Both the position numbers and the translations under genes were made by a program. From positions 1 through 13,192 of the forward strand of contig CALHBW010000202.1 in the NCBI GenBank assembly GCA_937930625.1: a stretch of 13,192 bases of DNA. Reading direction: 5' to 3'. Each line of letters begins with the position of its first letter. Position 1 is the first letter of the stretch. This document shows, one piece after another, positions 5,890-13,192 of the stretch. The stretch is from an uncultured Saprospiraceae bacterium (GTDB taxonomy: Bacteria > Bacteroidota > Bacteroidia > Chitinophagales > Saprospiraceae). The notes under the pieces were generated by a model that saw nothing but the letters and a program-made list of their open reading frames with translations, had not been told where the DNA came from and did not search any database.

Positions 5890-7248
5890 CTAAAAACCCC
5901 AGTAGTCGATATTTTTATCTCTTAAAATCTCATCGTTTATCTGCAATCCGGTTTCGTTATCTGCAAACATATCTTTCAATTTTTGTTTTTCTGGATCAGT
6001 AATATTTCCTTGAATGAAAATTACTTTTGCTGATATATCAGCGAAGTTGTCATGTATATCAATATCGCCAACGAAATTGAGTGTAATCTTTCCATATTCT
6101 CCTTCAAATAACTCTTTTGGTATTGATGTCAAGCTAAAATACTCTATAGTGCGTGGATATTCGGTATCATGTTGTACTTGGTTATCGTCTTTGTGAGTGA
6201 CAAACCAGCCGATTTCAGGACGAATGGCAAAATTTCCCTGATTTTGGCGCGCTCCGACAAAGCCTGCCCAATATTCCATATCTTTACTGTCGATGATATT
6301 TCCGGCATTATCTTTCACTAAGTATTTAAAATCGACATTGACAATATCTTTTGGTAATTCTTTGAATATGTCTTCCACCATGATTCGCTGAACTTCTTGA
6401 ATATTAGCTTTGTTTCCTCTTCTATCGTAAGGGTAAAAATTGAGTATCCATCCGTCGATATTTTTAGGCGAGCCATAGCTGTCTTGTGTGTGTATTTTGA
6501 ACATATTCATCCAAAAAACCTTGTCTATAATGCCTTTTGATGCGTTCACAAATTCATTTAAAAGCGGCATCAGTTTGCTTACCCACCACTCTAAACCGTA
6601 CTTCTTTAATTCATCTAATTTTTTGATAATTTTTTGCCAATCATCCTCGTTTCCTTCTATTGTTATCGCAGGAATCCCGCAGATAATATATACGACCAAG
6701 TATTCAAAATAAGATTTCATTGCATCCATTATTGTAATTTCACAGGCAATCGAACTGGTAGGTGTCGTAGTGCTGAAATCTGCCCGAAGCGCATCCAACA
6801 AATCCGCATCAATATACTCGGACATCTGTTCAATAAATTCCGCCGGGGCTTTTTCCCATGGACTATCAGGGTTTCCAAGAATGATTTCGTCGCTGACTAC
6901 TTCTAATTTATGTCTTCCCAGATTAGGAAATACATCCCGCCTTGTGCCACTATTGAAATTTACGTGATTTGAGAATCCCTGACAAATAAGCAACCAAATC
7001 ATATCAGGAGAAAGCACAAAGGGACGATGTTTTGCATATGCGCGGTGCATTGAATGTATAAAAGAGTGATTTCCTGTACAAGCCAAACTGTATTTAGATT
7101 GATAGGCTTTTTCAATTTTAGAAGAAAATACACTTAGGACATCTTGCATGTTTTTTTCTTCGAGAAGTTCTTTAGGCGGTTCAAGGTCTTCCAATTTGAA
7201 GGTAATGGAATTAAGGGTCTTGTTTGTTATTTGAATTAATTGTTCCAT
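5890..7248 (-). CDS. DUF4419 domain-containing protein
   Basis: A 452-residue protein with no signal peptide and no membrane segment, so probably cytoplasmic. The whole length resembles the DUF4419 family. Recognisable blocks are HRPFVLSPDMIW (74-85), CGIPAITIEGNEDDW (190-204), DGWILNFYPYD (265-275) and YWAGFVGARQN (326-336). The family's biochemical role is not established to my knowledge, and I see no catalytic signature I can name with confidence. The gene stands alone: convergent with the metallopeptidase across a strong hairpin and divergent from the hydrolase across 230 bp. It is more AT-rich than prfB and argS, which may indicate accessory status. The start at 7248 has no Shine-Dalgarno, as elsewhere in this window. 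Confidence 0.8.
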   Translation of the reverse strand: MEQLIQITNKTLNSITFKLEDLEPPKELLEEKNMQDVLSVFSSKIEKAYQSKYSLACTGNHSFIHSMHRAYAKHRPFVLSPDMIWLLICQGFSNHVNFNSGTRRDVFPNLGRHKLEVVSDEIILGNPDSPWEKAPAEFIEQMSEYIDADLLDALRADFSTTTPTSSIACEITIMDAMKSYFEYLVVYIICGIPAITIEGNEDDWQKIIKKLDELKKYGLEWWVSKLMPLLNEFVNASKGIIDKVFWMNMFKIHTQDSYGSPKNIDGWILNFYPYDRRGNKANIQEVQRIMVEDIFKELPKDIVNVDFKYLVKDNAGNIIDSKDMEYWAGFVGARQNQGNFAIRPEIGWFVTHKDDNQVQHDTEYPRTIEYFSLTSIPKELFEGEYGKITLNFVGDIDIHDNFADISAKVIFIQGNITDPEKQKLKDMFADNETGLQINDEILRDKNIDYWGF

Positions 7249-7478
7249 AGCGAAGTTTTTTAAATTTGTGATAACTCTTCCCTAAATCCGGAAGGATAAA
7301 GTGGTTAGAGAAGCTTAGTTAAAGTTGTTTTTATGCCGTCCACCGTACATCTAACGTTTTTTACCTCAAAAAAAGTTGCATATAAACATGTTTTCTTACA
7401 TTTTACATGTATCGTACGGAATAATATTTGTACATAATTTGGCATTTAATCACAAGTTAACGAATCACGAATTATCAC

Positions 7479-8405
7479 ATGAGAAATTATATTGTAGATG
7501 CTTTTTTATCTGCCGGAATCTATGTGTATTCGGCGGCGGGACGTTCATATGGCAATCACATTCTGACTCGTGAGCAGGCAGATGAGTTATTTACGAGTTA
7601 CAAGTCAAAATTTGCTGTAATAGACGACCTGCGGGTACATTACCGCGACGAGGGAGAAGGCGAGACGATTGTCTTATTGCATGGCTTTGGGGCATCGCTG
7701 CATACGTGGGAAAAATGGGCGAAAGATTTGGTCAAATCTTACCGTGTGATTCGTGTGGATATTCCGGGATTTGGCTTGTCGGATTCACCAAAACGCCACC
7801 ACATTCACGTCGATTTTTTTGTGAATTGGCTAGAGCATTTTCTGAATGATTTAGGGGTGCACCAATGCCATTTAGCGGGTAATTCTTTCGGCGGTTGGAT
7901 GAGTTGGGAATTTGCTTTACAATACCCGAATCGTGTCGATAAATTAATACTGATTAATGCGGCAGGTTACTTCACAAAAGATACGAATGTCCGCACTGTT
8001 AATTATGCCAATCGTGGATTATTCAAAAAATTATTGGCGAAAGGTGTACCGCGTTTTATTATAAAAAATATTGTTACGAAAGCCTTTGCAGATAAGAGTA
8101 AGGTCAATGATTTTATGATTAATCGCTATTACGGGCTTGCCAATCGCGAAGGGAATCTGGCTTCAATTATCAAATTTGCTTCACAGCCACCTATTGCTAA
8201 TGTGCAGAATATCAAAGAAATAAAACACCCGACCCTCATCATGTGGGGCGCGAAAGATTCAGTGATACATTATGTAGATGCCTTCAAATTCAAACATGAT
8301 ATTGAAGATAGCCGCCTCATCATGTATGATGAGGCAGGACATGTACCGATGGCAGAACTACCGGAAGAAACGTTGCGTGATTTGAAGACTTTTCTGATAA
8401 ATTGA
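7479..8405 (+). CDS. Alpha/beta hydrolase
   Basis: A 308-residue alpha/beta-hydrolase-fold protein. The oxyanion-loop motif HGFG is at 68-71, and the nucleophile elbow GNSFGG (135-140, consensus GxSxG) has Ser136. The acid is Asp260 in WGAKD, and the catalytic His288 is in EAGHVPMAE. This is a complete catalytic triad with family-typical spacing. VHYRDEGEG near 53-61 is the usual lead-in to the first core strand. The first 45 residues are family-variable; the weakly hydrophobic stretch at 4-20 is too polar for a confident anchor or signal peptide. Relatives include esterases, haloperoxidase-like enzymes and C-C bond hydrolases, so the substrate is unknown. The start codon has no Shine-Dalgarno. 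AATATTTG (7423-7430) is a one-mismatch candidate -7 box. A perfect hairpin overlaps the stop. Confidence 0.9.
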   Translation: MRNYIVDAFLSAGIYVYSAAGRSYGNHILTREQADELFTSYKSKFAVIDDLRVHYRDEGEGETIVLLHGFGASLHTWEKWAKDLVKSYRVIRVDIPGFGLSDSPKRHHIHVDFFVNWLEHFLNDLGVHQCHLAGNSFGGWMSWEFALQYPNRVDKLILINAAGYFTKDTNVRTVNYANRGLFKKLLAKGVPRFIIKNIVTKAFADKSKVNDFMINRYYGLANREGNLASIIKFASQPPIANVQNIKEIKHPTLIMWGAKDSVIHYVDAFKFKHDIEDSRLIMYDEAGHVPMAELPEETLRDLKTFLIN

Positions 8406-8447
8406 ACATCCAAATTCCAAAGATGGAAGTCTTGGAATTTGGATGTT
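8405..8447. terminator. Bidirectional terminator hairpin
   Basis: AACATCCAAATTCCAA (8405-8420) and its exact reverse complement (8432-8447) form a perfect 16-bp stem with an 11-nt loop. It begins at the last base of the hydrolase stop codon and ends 7 bases before the end of the convergent small gene. U-tracts on either side are weak. Confidence 0.75.
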
Positions 8448-8454
8448 GGAATTT

Positions 8455-8874
8455 TTAGCTTGCCATTGCATATTGACCAGCGGAAGTAGCTAATCTGGCT
8501 TCACATTCTTGTTCAGAAGGGTTGAGTAATTTGTCAAGTTCTCGCAATTGAATATCGGCGTACTTATTATCAATAATAACTTTAAAAATGCAAAATACAT
8601 TACGGCTATTCATCAGTTTTTTAATTAATTTCAACTTGATGATATTTTGATTGCACTTATAAATAATATCAAAATTTTCTTGTCTGGAACTCTTGTCAAA
8701 TTTTAATTTATCAAGTGCGTAAATGTCATAGCCTGATGATGTCATAAATATATCGACGGCTTCGGGAATTGCCTGTACATTTGTAAACATCCTGACTTCT
8801 AATTGTCTTATTTTGTTGTTAATTTCATACCTAAGTTGCCTTTGTAATTTCTCCTTTAGATTAGTCGATGCCAT
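8455..8874 (-). CDS. Hypothetical protein, 139 residues
   Basis: I do not recognise this protein. It begins MASTNLKEKLQRQLRYEINN and is lysine- and arginine-rich in its first two thirds. It has no signal peptide or clear membrane segment and looks mainly helical, with a likely amphipathic helix in residues 4-30. The last 20 residues are low-complexity (Ala, Ser). The DNA is clearly more AT-rich than that of prfB and argS. Support for coding is an uninterrupted frame of 140 codons in AT-rich DNA (where stops are common), a plausible start and a hairpin just past the stop. It is isolated between a convergent hydrolase and a repeat-rich gap and could be a recently acquired gene or an orphan. Confidence 0.65.
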   Translation of the reverse strand: MASTNLKEKLQRQLRYEINNKIRQLEVRMFTNVQAIPEAVDIFMTSSGYDIYALDKLKFDKSSRQENFDIIYKCNQNIIKLKLIKKLMNSRNVFCIFKVIIDNKYADIQLRELDKLLNPSEQECEARLATSAGQYAMAS

Positions 8875-8907
8875 CCTGGATTCTAAATTAGTGGGTGCAG
8901 TAGTTAG

Positions 8908-8926
8908 CTGTCACCATGGGTGATAG
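8908..8926. repeat. Small palindrome upstream of the 139-residue gene
   Basis: CTGTCACC (8908-8915) pairs with GGTGATAG (8919-8926), with one G-T pair, around ATG. AGTTAG lies on both sides (8902-8907 and 8925-8930). It lies 34 bp upstream of the start at 8874, where an operator could sit, but nothing confirms a role. Confidence 0.35.
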
Positions 8927-9060
8927 TTAGTTGATAATTGCTCATGTAGTGCTGTATTTTTGTCGTAAAAGTAGAATATGGTGGAGAGTCGATTAAATTA
9001 AACGGGGGGATTATCGAAAAGTTTCAATAATTTATTTTTTTTATCACATTGTTAATTGTT

Positions 9061-9155
9061 GAATGAGTAAATGATGAGATGAGTAAATGAGTAAATGCTT
9101 GTCTGTCCAATTGTCTTACATTTACTCATTTTTTCATTTACTCATCTACTCATTT
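9061..9155. repeat. GAGTAAATG repeats forming an inverted array after argS
   Basis: Three GAGTAAATG units on the + strand (9061-9097) face three reversed units, CATTTACTC or CATCTACTC-like, at 9119-9155, with about 20 bp between. The right arm ends at the argS stop codon. The folded RNA could end argS transcription. Unequal unit spacing suggests growth by slippage. Confidence 0.65.
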
Positions 9156-10918
9156 TACATACGCTCCGGCACTTCGATACCCAATAAATCCAAAGCAGAA
9201 GTCAGCACCCGCCCGACCACCTGCGTAAGCGTGAGTCGAAAGCCTTTTCCGGCTTCCGTTTCAGCACGTAAGATAGGAACATCGTGGAAAAATTTGTTAT
9301 AACTCTTCGCCAATTCATAGGCATAATTGGCTATGAGCGAAGGGTCGTAATTTTTCGCGGCTTCGAGTATAGTGTCGGGGTATTTTCGGATAATCGTCAA
9401 GAGTTCTTTCTCCTGCGGCTGCGGTGTTTGGTATGCCGAAATATCAATATCCCAATCGCCTGCTTTTGCCAATACCGACTTGGTACGTACATACGAATAT
9501 TGCACAAAAGGACCGGATTGCCCCTGAATATCAACCGATTCTTTTGGGTCAAACAACATCTTTTTGCGCGGCGTAACTCGTATCATATGAAACTTGAGAG
9601 CAGCCATCCCGATTCGTCGCCAAGCCTCCTCTTGACGCTCTCCCGTCAAGCCGCTTACATCGCCACGCTCCAATGATTCTTCACGCGCAATCGACACGAC
9701 TTCCTGCATCAAATCATCGGCATCCACCACTGTACCTTCACGCGATTTCATCTTACCTGATGGCAACTCGACCATCCCATAAGAAAGATGATACAGCCCG
9801 TCTGCGTAGGATTCACCCAATCGTTTGAGCAATTCAAACAGCACATTAAAGTGATAATCCTGCTCATCGCCCACCACATAAATCGACTTGTCCATATGAT
9901 AATCTTCATAACGCAACTGCGCCGTCCCTAGATCCTGCGTCAGATAGACCGAAGTACCATCACTACGCAATACGATTTTTTTATCCAACTTCGCATCCGT
10001 CAAATCCGTCCATACCGAGCCGTCCGATTCTTTATAGAAAACGCCTTTGTCCAAGCCCTTTTCTATCATATCTTTTCCCAATAAATAAGTCTCTGATTCG
10101 TAATATAATTTATCAAAACTTACACCGAGATTTTTGTACGTTTCATTGAATCCGGCATAGACCCAGCCATTCATGGTTGCCCACAGTTTGCGGGTTTCCG
10201 GGTCGTTGGCTTCCCATTTTCGGAGCATCTCACGCGCTTCTTGCAAGATTTGTGGTTCGCCATCGCAATCACCTGCCGCTTCGAGAGCAGCACGTTGTTC
10301 TTTTTCCTCATTATTATAAACGACATAATATTCGCCTACCAAGTGGTCGCCTTTTTTGCCGAGCGATTCGGGGGTGTTGCCTTCGCCATACTTTTGCCAC
10401 GCCAACATACTCTTACAAATATGAACGCCTCTGTCATTGATAATTTGTACACGCTTGACCTCATAGCCCGCCGCATCAAATATCTGACTCATCGACCAAC
10501 CCAACAAAATATTTCGAATATGCCCTAAGTGTAAAGGTTTATTCGTATTTGGTGAGGAGTATTCTACTACCGCCTTCTTGCCATTTGATGCGTGTTTGCC
10601 ATAATCTTCCTGTGCGGCTACACTCAACAAGAATTTCGCCCAATATGCCTCACTAATCACCAGATTCAGAAAGCCTTTTATAACATTAAAACCCGCAATA
10701 TCATCCACATTTTCTGTCAGATAATTGCCCAATTCCTCTGCCAATACAGGCGGTGCTTTTTTTGCTGCTCTTGTAAATGGAAATACCAAGACGGTGTAGT
10801 CACCTTCAAATTCCTTGCGCGTAGGTGTCACCTGTACCTCGCTTTCCTGTACCTCATGTTGGTACAATTCACTGACCGCCTTCGCGACGGCTTCCTTGAT
10901 TGATTGTGTAATTTCCAT
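9155..10918 (-). CDS. argS: Arginyl-tRNA synthetase
   Basis: The enzyme charges tRNA-Arg with arginine using ATP, a class I reaction in the cytoplasm. The 587-residue product has the N-terminal ArgRS domain (about 1-95) and the catalytic signature HLGH at 130-133 (the HIGH motif, after SSPNTNKP). RSDGTSVYLTQDLG lies at 318-331, and KMKSREG at 389-395 replaces KMSKS, as is usual in this family. A C-terminal DALR anticodon-binding domain runs from about FVQYSYVR (471) to the end. I chose ATG 10918 rather than 11014: MEITQSIKEAV is a typical ArgRS start, length then fits the family, and the extra upstream residues look like untranslated DNA. A TATATTTG box on the - strand at 11019-11012 would place transcription start inside that extension. 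No Shine-Dalgarno. It is divergent from the small exported-protein gene. Confidence 0.96.
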   Translation of the reverse strand: MEITQSIKEAVAKAVSELYQHEVQESEVQVTPTRKEFEGDYTVLVFPFTRAAKKAPPVLAEELGNYLTENVDDIAGFNVIKGFLNLVISEAYWAKFLLSVAAQEDYGKHASNGKKAVVEYSSPNTNKPLHLGHIRNILLGWSMSQIFDAAGYEVKRVQIINDRGVHICKSMLAWQKYGEGNTPESLGKKGDHLVGEYYVVYNNEEKEQRAALEAAGDCDGEPQILQEAREMLRKWEANDPETRKLWATMNGWVYAGFNETYKNLGVSFDKLYYESETYLLGKDMIEKGLDKGVFYKESDGSVWTDLTDAKLDKKIVLRSDGTSVYLTQDLGTAQLRYEDYHMDKSIYVVGDEQDYHFNVLFELLKRLGESYADGLYHLSYGMVELPSGKMKSREGTVVDADDLMQEVVSIAREESLERGDVSGLTGERQEEAWRRIGMAALKFHMIRVTPRKKMLFDPKESVDIQGQSGPFVQYSYVRTKSVLAKAGDWDIDISAYQTPQPQEKELLTIIRKYPDTILEAAKNYDPSLIANYAYELAKSYNKFFHDVPILRAETEAGKGFRLTLTQVVGRVLTSALDLLGIEVPERM

Positions 10919-11011
10919 ATTGAATGTAGCACGGTGCTTCCAGCCCGTGTTTGTATGATTTAAATAAATGATTGAGATAACGTTTTGAGGGTATAAAAAA
11001 TTCACATGCCG

Positions 11012-11019
11012 CAAATATA
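11012..11019 (-). promoter_or_regulatory. Candidate -7 box for argS
   Basis: TATATTTG read on the - strand is an exact match to TANNTTTG and lies about 94 bp upstream of the chosen argS start. No good TTTG -33 box is seen at about 20 nt distance, where the sequence is A-rich. Confidence 0.4.
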
Positions 11020-11088
11020 CGAAAAGGTTTCATTTTTGTTTTTTGATAAAAATTATAAATAAAAATATTCATCAAAGACATTTAATTA

Positions 11089-11120
11089 TTTTTTATTTAT
11101 AATCTTGTGTATTACATTTG
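11089..11120 (+). promoter_or_regulatory. Candidate promoter for the short exported-protein gene
   Basis: TACATTTG (11113-11120) is an exact TANNTTTG -7 box. TTTT (11089-11092) stands 20 nt upstream in place of the TTTG -33 element. The predicted leader before ATG 11182 is about 55 nt. Confidence 0.5.
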
Positions 11121-11181
11121 TCGCATCAAATGTGAAGATTTAACTCATTAAATTTCATCATAAATTAACCATTAAATTAAT

Positions 11182-11583
11182 ATGACACTACAAAATTTCA
11201 CCGTACTGACACTCACAATTTGTTTATTCACAGTTAATATTTTTGCACAAAAAAATATTCAACCGCAAGTGAAAGAAGTAAAATCCGTAGAGCAGCCTCA
11301 ATCAACGGTCATCATGTACACACAGCAAAAAGAAGTCAAACCACTTTATCTACAGGTGACAAAAGTTGAGGCAAAATCAACATCCAAAGCAGTTGTCCAA
11401 CCTAAAATCGGCAGTATTTCCCGTCCTAATATTTACACCAATCTGGATACGAATATCAAAGAATGGGAGCAGAAAGTAGCAGCTATCAAAGCCGACCCTA
11501 ACCACGACGAAAACACACTTATCAAACACAAGGCGACTTTGGAACGTCTGCAAGAAATCAAAGCACAACAACCCGAAGATTGA
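11182..11583 (+). CDS. Short exported protein of unknown function
   Basis: A 133-residue protein with a signal peptide (hydrophobic core LTLTICLFTVNIF, cleavage after FAQ near residue 23). The mature part of about 110 residues is charged and rich in Lys, Gln, Val and Glu, with no cysteines and no membrane segment. Residues 30-75 are low-complexity and probably disordered. NIKEWEQKVAAIKADPNH and the following TLIKHKATLERLQEIKA (about 91-129) look like two helices, possibly a coiled coil. I recognise no family. No lipobox and no T9SS domain is present, so it is probably periplasmic. The next gene starts 112 bp downstream on the same strand without a strong terminator, so co-transcription is possible. 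Both share the leader word AATTAACCATT just before their starts. Confidence 0.75.
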   Translation: MTLQNFTVLTLTICLFTVNIFAQKNIQPQVKEVKSVEQPQSTVIMYTQQKEVKPLYLQVTKVEAKSTSKAVVQPKIGSISRPNIYTNLDTNIKEWEQKVAAIKADPNHDENTLIKHKATLERLQEIKAQQPED

Positions 11584-11630
11584 ATCGCTTCTTAAAAAAC
11601 CATCAAACAACAAAATTATAAACTCTATCG

Positions 11631-11669
11631 AAGTAAATGATGCAATTTCAAGGATTGCACCGCTTACTT
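11631..11669. repeat. Hairpin between the two exported-protein genes
   Basis: AAGTAA (11631-11636) pairs with TTACTT (11664-11669), and inside it TGCAAT (11641-11646) pairs with ATTGCA (11654-11659) around a 7-nt loop. No U-tract follows, so it is more likely a processing or leader structure than a terminator. Confidence 0.4.
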
Positions 11670-11695
11670 CATTATACCAATTAACCATTTTTTCC

Positions 11696-13192
11696 ATGAA
11701 GAAATATATCTTTTTACTCATTATAATTACCCTGATAACTCCTTCATTACTCTCTGCACAAGGAGCTACCTGTGCACAAATGGAGCCTTTTTGTACAGAT
11801 ACAGGAACATCATTTCCTGCAAGTACCAATACACAAGCTGAGTCCGGCAATCAGTACGGATGTCTTGCTAGCCAACCCAACCCTGCGTGGTATTACCTTG
11901 AAATAGCAGAACCGGGCTATCTGGAAATCACCATGACCAACTCGAATAATGTGGATGTTGACTTTATCATTTATGGTCCTTTTATAGATTTTCAGGCAGC
12001 ACAGGAAAGGTGTGGTACTTTCCAAACACAGGAAACTACGTGTCCTTTTGATGGGGGCTGTCCGAACGGCGTCCCTTGCGATTTCTTCAATGGCTGTGTC
12101 AACGGTGATGGAGTAGATTGCAGCTATGACCCGCAAGCAGTAGAGGTAGCCGATATTCCCGATGCACAAACGGGAGAAGTGTATGTATTTTTGATTACTA
12201 ATTTTTCCAGTCTGCCTACCGATATTTTTGTGAATAAAACCGGAGGTGAGGCAACGACTGATTGTTCCGTCCTTGTATGCAAACCGGTTAGTTTCCAACA
12301 AAATACGATTAATGGATTAGCGGCACTTCCCGATAGCATCAAGACTAGCGATGCACCACTTCAACTCATTGCCACACCCGGTAACATGCCTGAAGTTGAC
12401 GGCTATATAACGCCTGCCTTTGGTATTGAAATTACTACGGATGCCGCCGCACCGCTCGAAAATTCTCTTGAAATTTATAATCAACCCAATGGCGCAGGTG
12501 ACTTGCTCGCATACTGGGCACCTACCGACATGGGCGGTGCATATCTCGGTCAAATTCCCGATAATTCTGATTTTATTGCCTTTAGCGAATATGTTGACCC
12601 TACTTTGGACTACTCCTTTATTTGGTGCGATGCAGCCCAAACAGGTTCTTTCAAATACGAAGTCACTGATTACGCCCTCAACGATTCGCTTGATAATATA
12701 CTTGCCGAAGGCGACCTCATTCATAATAACCAAGATTGCTTTACCGTCAATTTTGACGCGCCTACCGGAACAGCTATATTTACGGGAGATGGGATTACAG
12801 ATACAGGTGCAGGACAGGCTATTTTTGACCCATCCAATCTCGCAGCCGGTACTTATACCATCAACTACATATGGAATGATAGCGACAACTGCGACGGCTC
12901 TGCAACGCAAACGATTGAAGTGAAATCAGACTCTACGGCAGTCAGTGTAAATCAACCTTTATACATAGATTTGATTGAGGTTTTTCCCAATCCATTCAAT
13001 GATAAAATTACGGTGGATGTCTCCCGATTACCTGTACGTGCAGAGCGATTCGTATTATATGATGTAAACGGAAGAGCAATCAAAATATTTATTTTAAATA
13101 ATTCATTATCAAGCCAATATAATGTAAATGAATTGAGTGCAGGTTTGTATTTTTATGAAATTTTAAATGAAAAAAATGAACTGATGGGAAGG
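11696..13192 (+). CDS. Large secreted protein with T9SS C-terminal sorting domain (3' end beyond window)
   Basis: An open frame from ATG 11696 runs 499 codons to the window edge without a stop. Residues 1-22 are a signal peptide (core IFLLIIITLI, ending LLSAQ). Residues about 58-155 contain YGCLASQPNPAWYYLEI, VDVDFIIYGPF, a Cys-rich loop and VYVFLITNFS. This arrangement is typical of a beta-sandwich domain seen in Bacteroidota gliding- and surface-associated proteins. A middle part (about 200-400) has no family I can name. From 427 the protein reads VFPNPFNDKITVDV, VLYDVNGRA and LSAGLYFYEI, the Por/T9SS type A C-terminal domain that directs outer-membrane export and surface attachment. The end is probably only a few residues past the edge. 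No Shine-Dalgarno; the start is preceded by AATTAACCATT and a T-run. Its function may be adhesion or motility; no catalytic motif is seen. Confidence 0.88.
   Translation, partial: MKKYIFLLIIITLITPSLLSAQGATCAQMEPFCTDTGTSFPASTNTQAESGNQYGCLASQPNPAWYYLEIAEPGYLEITMTNSNNVDVDFIIYGPFIDFQAAQERCGTFQTQETTCPFDGGCPNGVPCDFFNGCVNGDGVDCSYDPQAVEVADIPDAQTGEVYVFLITNFSSLPTDIFVNKTGGEATTDCSVLVCKPVSFQQNTINGLAALPDSIKTSDAPLQLIATPGNMPEVDGYITPAFGIEITTDAAAPLENSLEIYNQPNGAGDLLAYWAPTDMGGAYLGQIPDNSDFIAFSEYVDPTLDYSFIWCDAAQTGSFKYEVTDYALNDSLDNILAEGDLIHNNQDCFTVNFDAPTGTAIFTGDGITDTGAGQAIFDPSNLAAGTYTINYIWNDSDNCDGSATQTIEVKSDSTAVSVNQPLYIDLIEVFPNPFNDKITVDVSRLPVRAERFVLYDVNGRAIKIFILNNSLSSQYNVNELSAGLYFYEILNEKNELMGR

Noticed and set aside
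7376..7573. Open frame of 65 codons overlapping the start of the alpha/beta hydrolase
   Set aside because: It is out of frame with the well-supported hydrolase and has no recognisable features.
9087..9302. Small + strand open frame starting in the GAGTAAATG repeats
   Set aside because: It starts within repeats and runs antisense into argS; its translation has no plausible domain.
11377..12910. Antisense open frames of 157, 163 and 197 codons, and a + strand frame at 12420-12923
   Set aside because: All overlap the exported-protein genes at 11182 and 11696, whose signal peptides and T9SS domain clearly define the coding frame. The first also crosses an intergenic gap.

Overview
The window looks like chromosomal DNA from a member of the Bacteroidota, possibly Saprospiria or Cytophagia; the exact class cannot be settled from sequence alone. 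Four signs point there. None of the eight visible gene starts has a Shine-Dalgarno sequence. Several upstream regions carry TANNTTTG-type -7 boxes. One secreted protein ends in a type IX secretion (Por) C-terminal sorting domain. Another is an M43-type metallopeptidase of a kind common in this phylum. No rRNA, tRNA, CRISPR array, transposase or phage gene is visible.

Layout. Positions 1-228 hold two hairpins and a repeat end upstream of prfB (229-1321, + strand). prfB encodes peptide chain release factor 2 and carries the classical +1 programmed frameshift at an in-frame TGA. Positions 1322-2362 are about 1 kb of non-coding, AT-rich DNA packed with inverted and direct repeats. Next comes a large secreted M43-like metallopeptidase (2363-5785, +) with two pairs of internal repeats and a C-terminal IPTL-CTERM-type sorting segment. 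A long hairpin separates it from a convergent DUF4419 gene (5890-7248, -). An alpha/beta hydrolase (7479-8405, +) converges, across another perfect hairpin, on a small unrecognised AT-rich gene (8455-8874, -). After a repeat-rich gap comes argS, arginyl-tRNA synthetase (9155-10918, -). Diverging from argS are a short exported protein of unknown function (11182-11583, +) and a long secreted protein with a T9SS C-terminal domain (11696 to the right edge, +, stop codon not reached).

How the genes fit together. There is no single pathway or obvious operon. Two are translation housekeeping genes (prfB, argS). Three encode exported proteins and the other three are accessory or unknown. The two large exported proteins appear to use different surface-sorting signals: IPTL-CTERM (exosortase type) and T9SS CTD. 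The genes alternate in strand and are separated by hairpins, so most are probably single transcription units. The two short + strand genes at the right end may be co-transcribed.

Most notable: the AGGAGG-stimulated RF2 frameshift site in a genome whose own start sites do not use Shine-Dalgarno sequences; the 540-bp near-identical internal duplication in the metallopeptidase; and the dense palindromic repeat families between prfB and the metallopeptidase, one of which has its ends also present upstream of prfB. I found no convincing new defence or mobile system.
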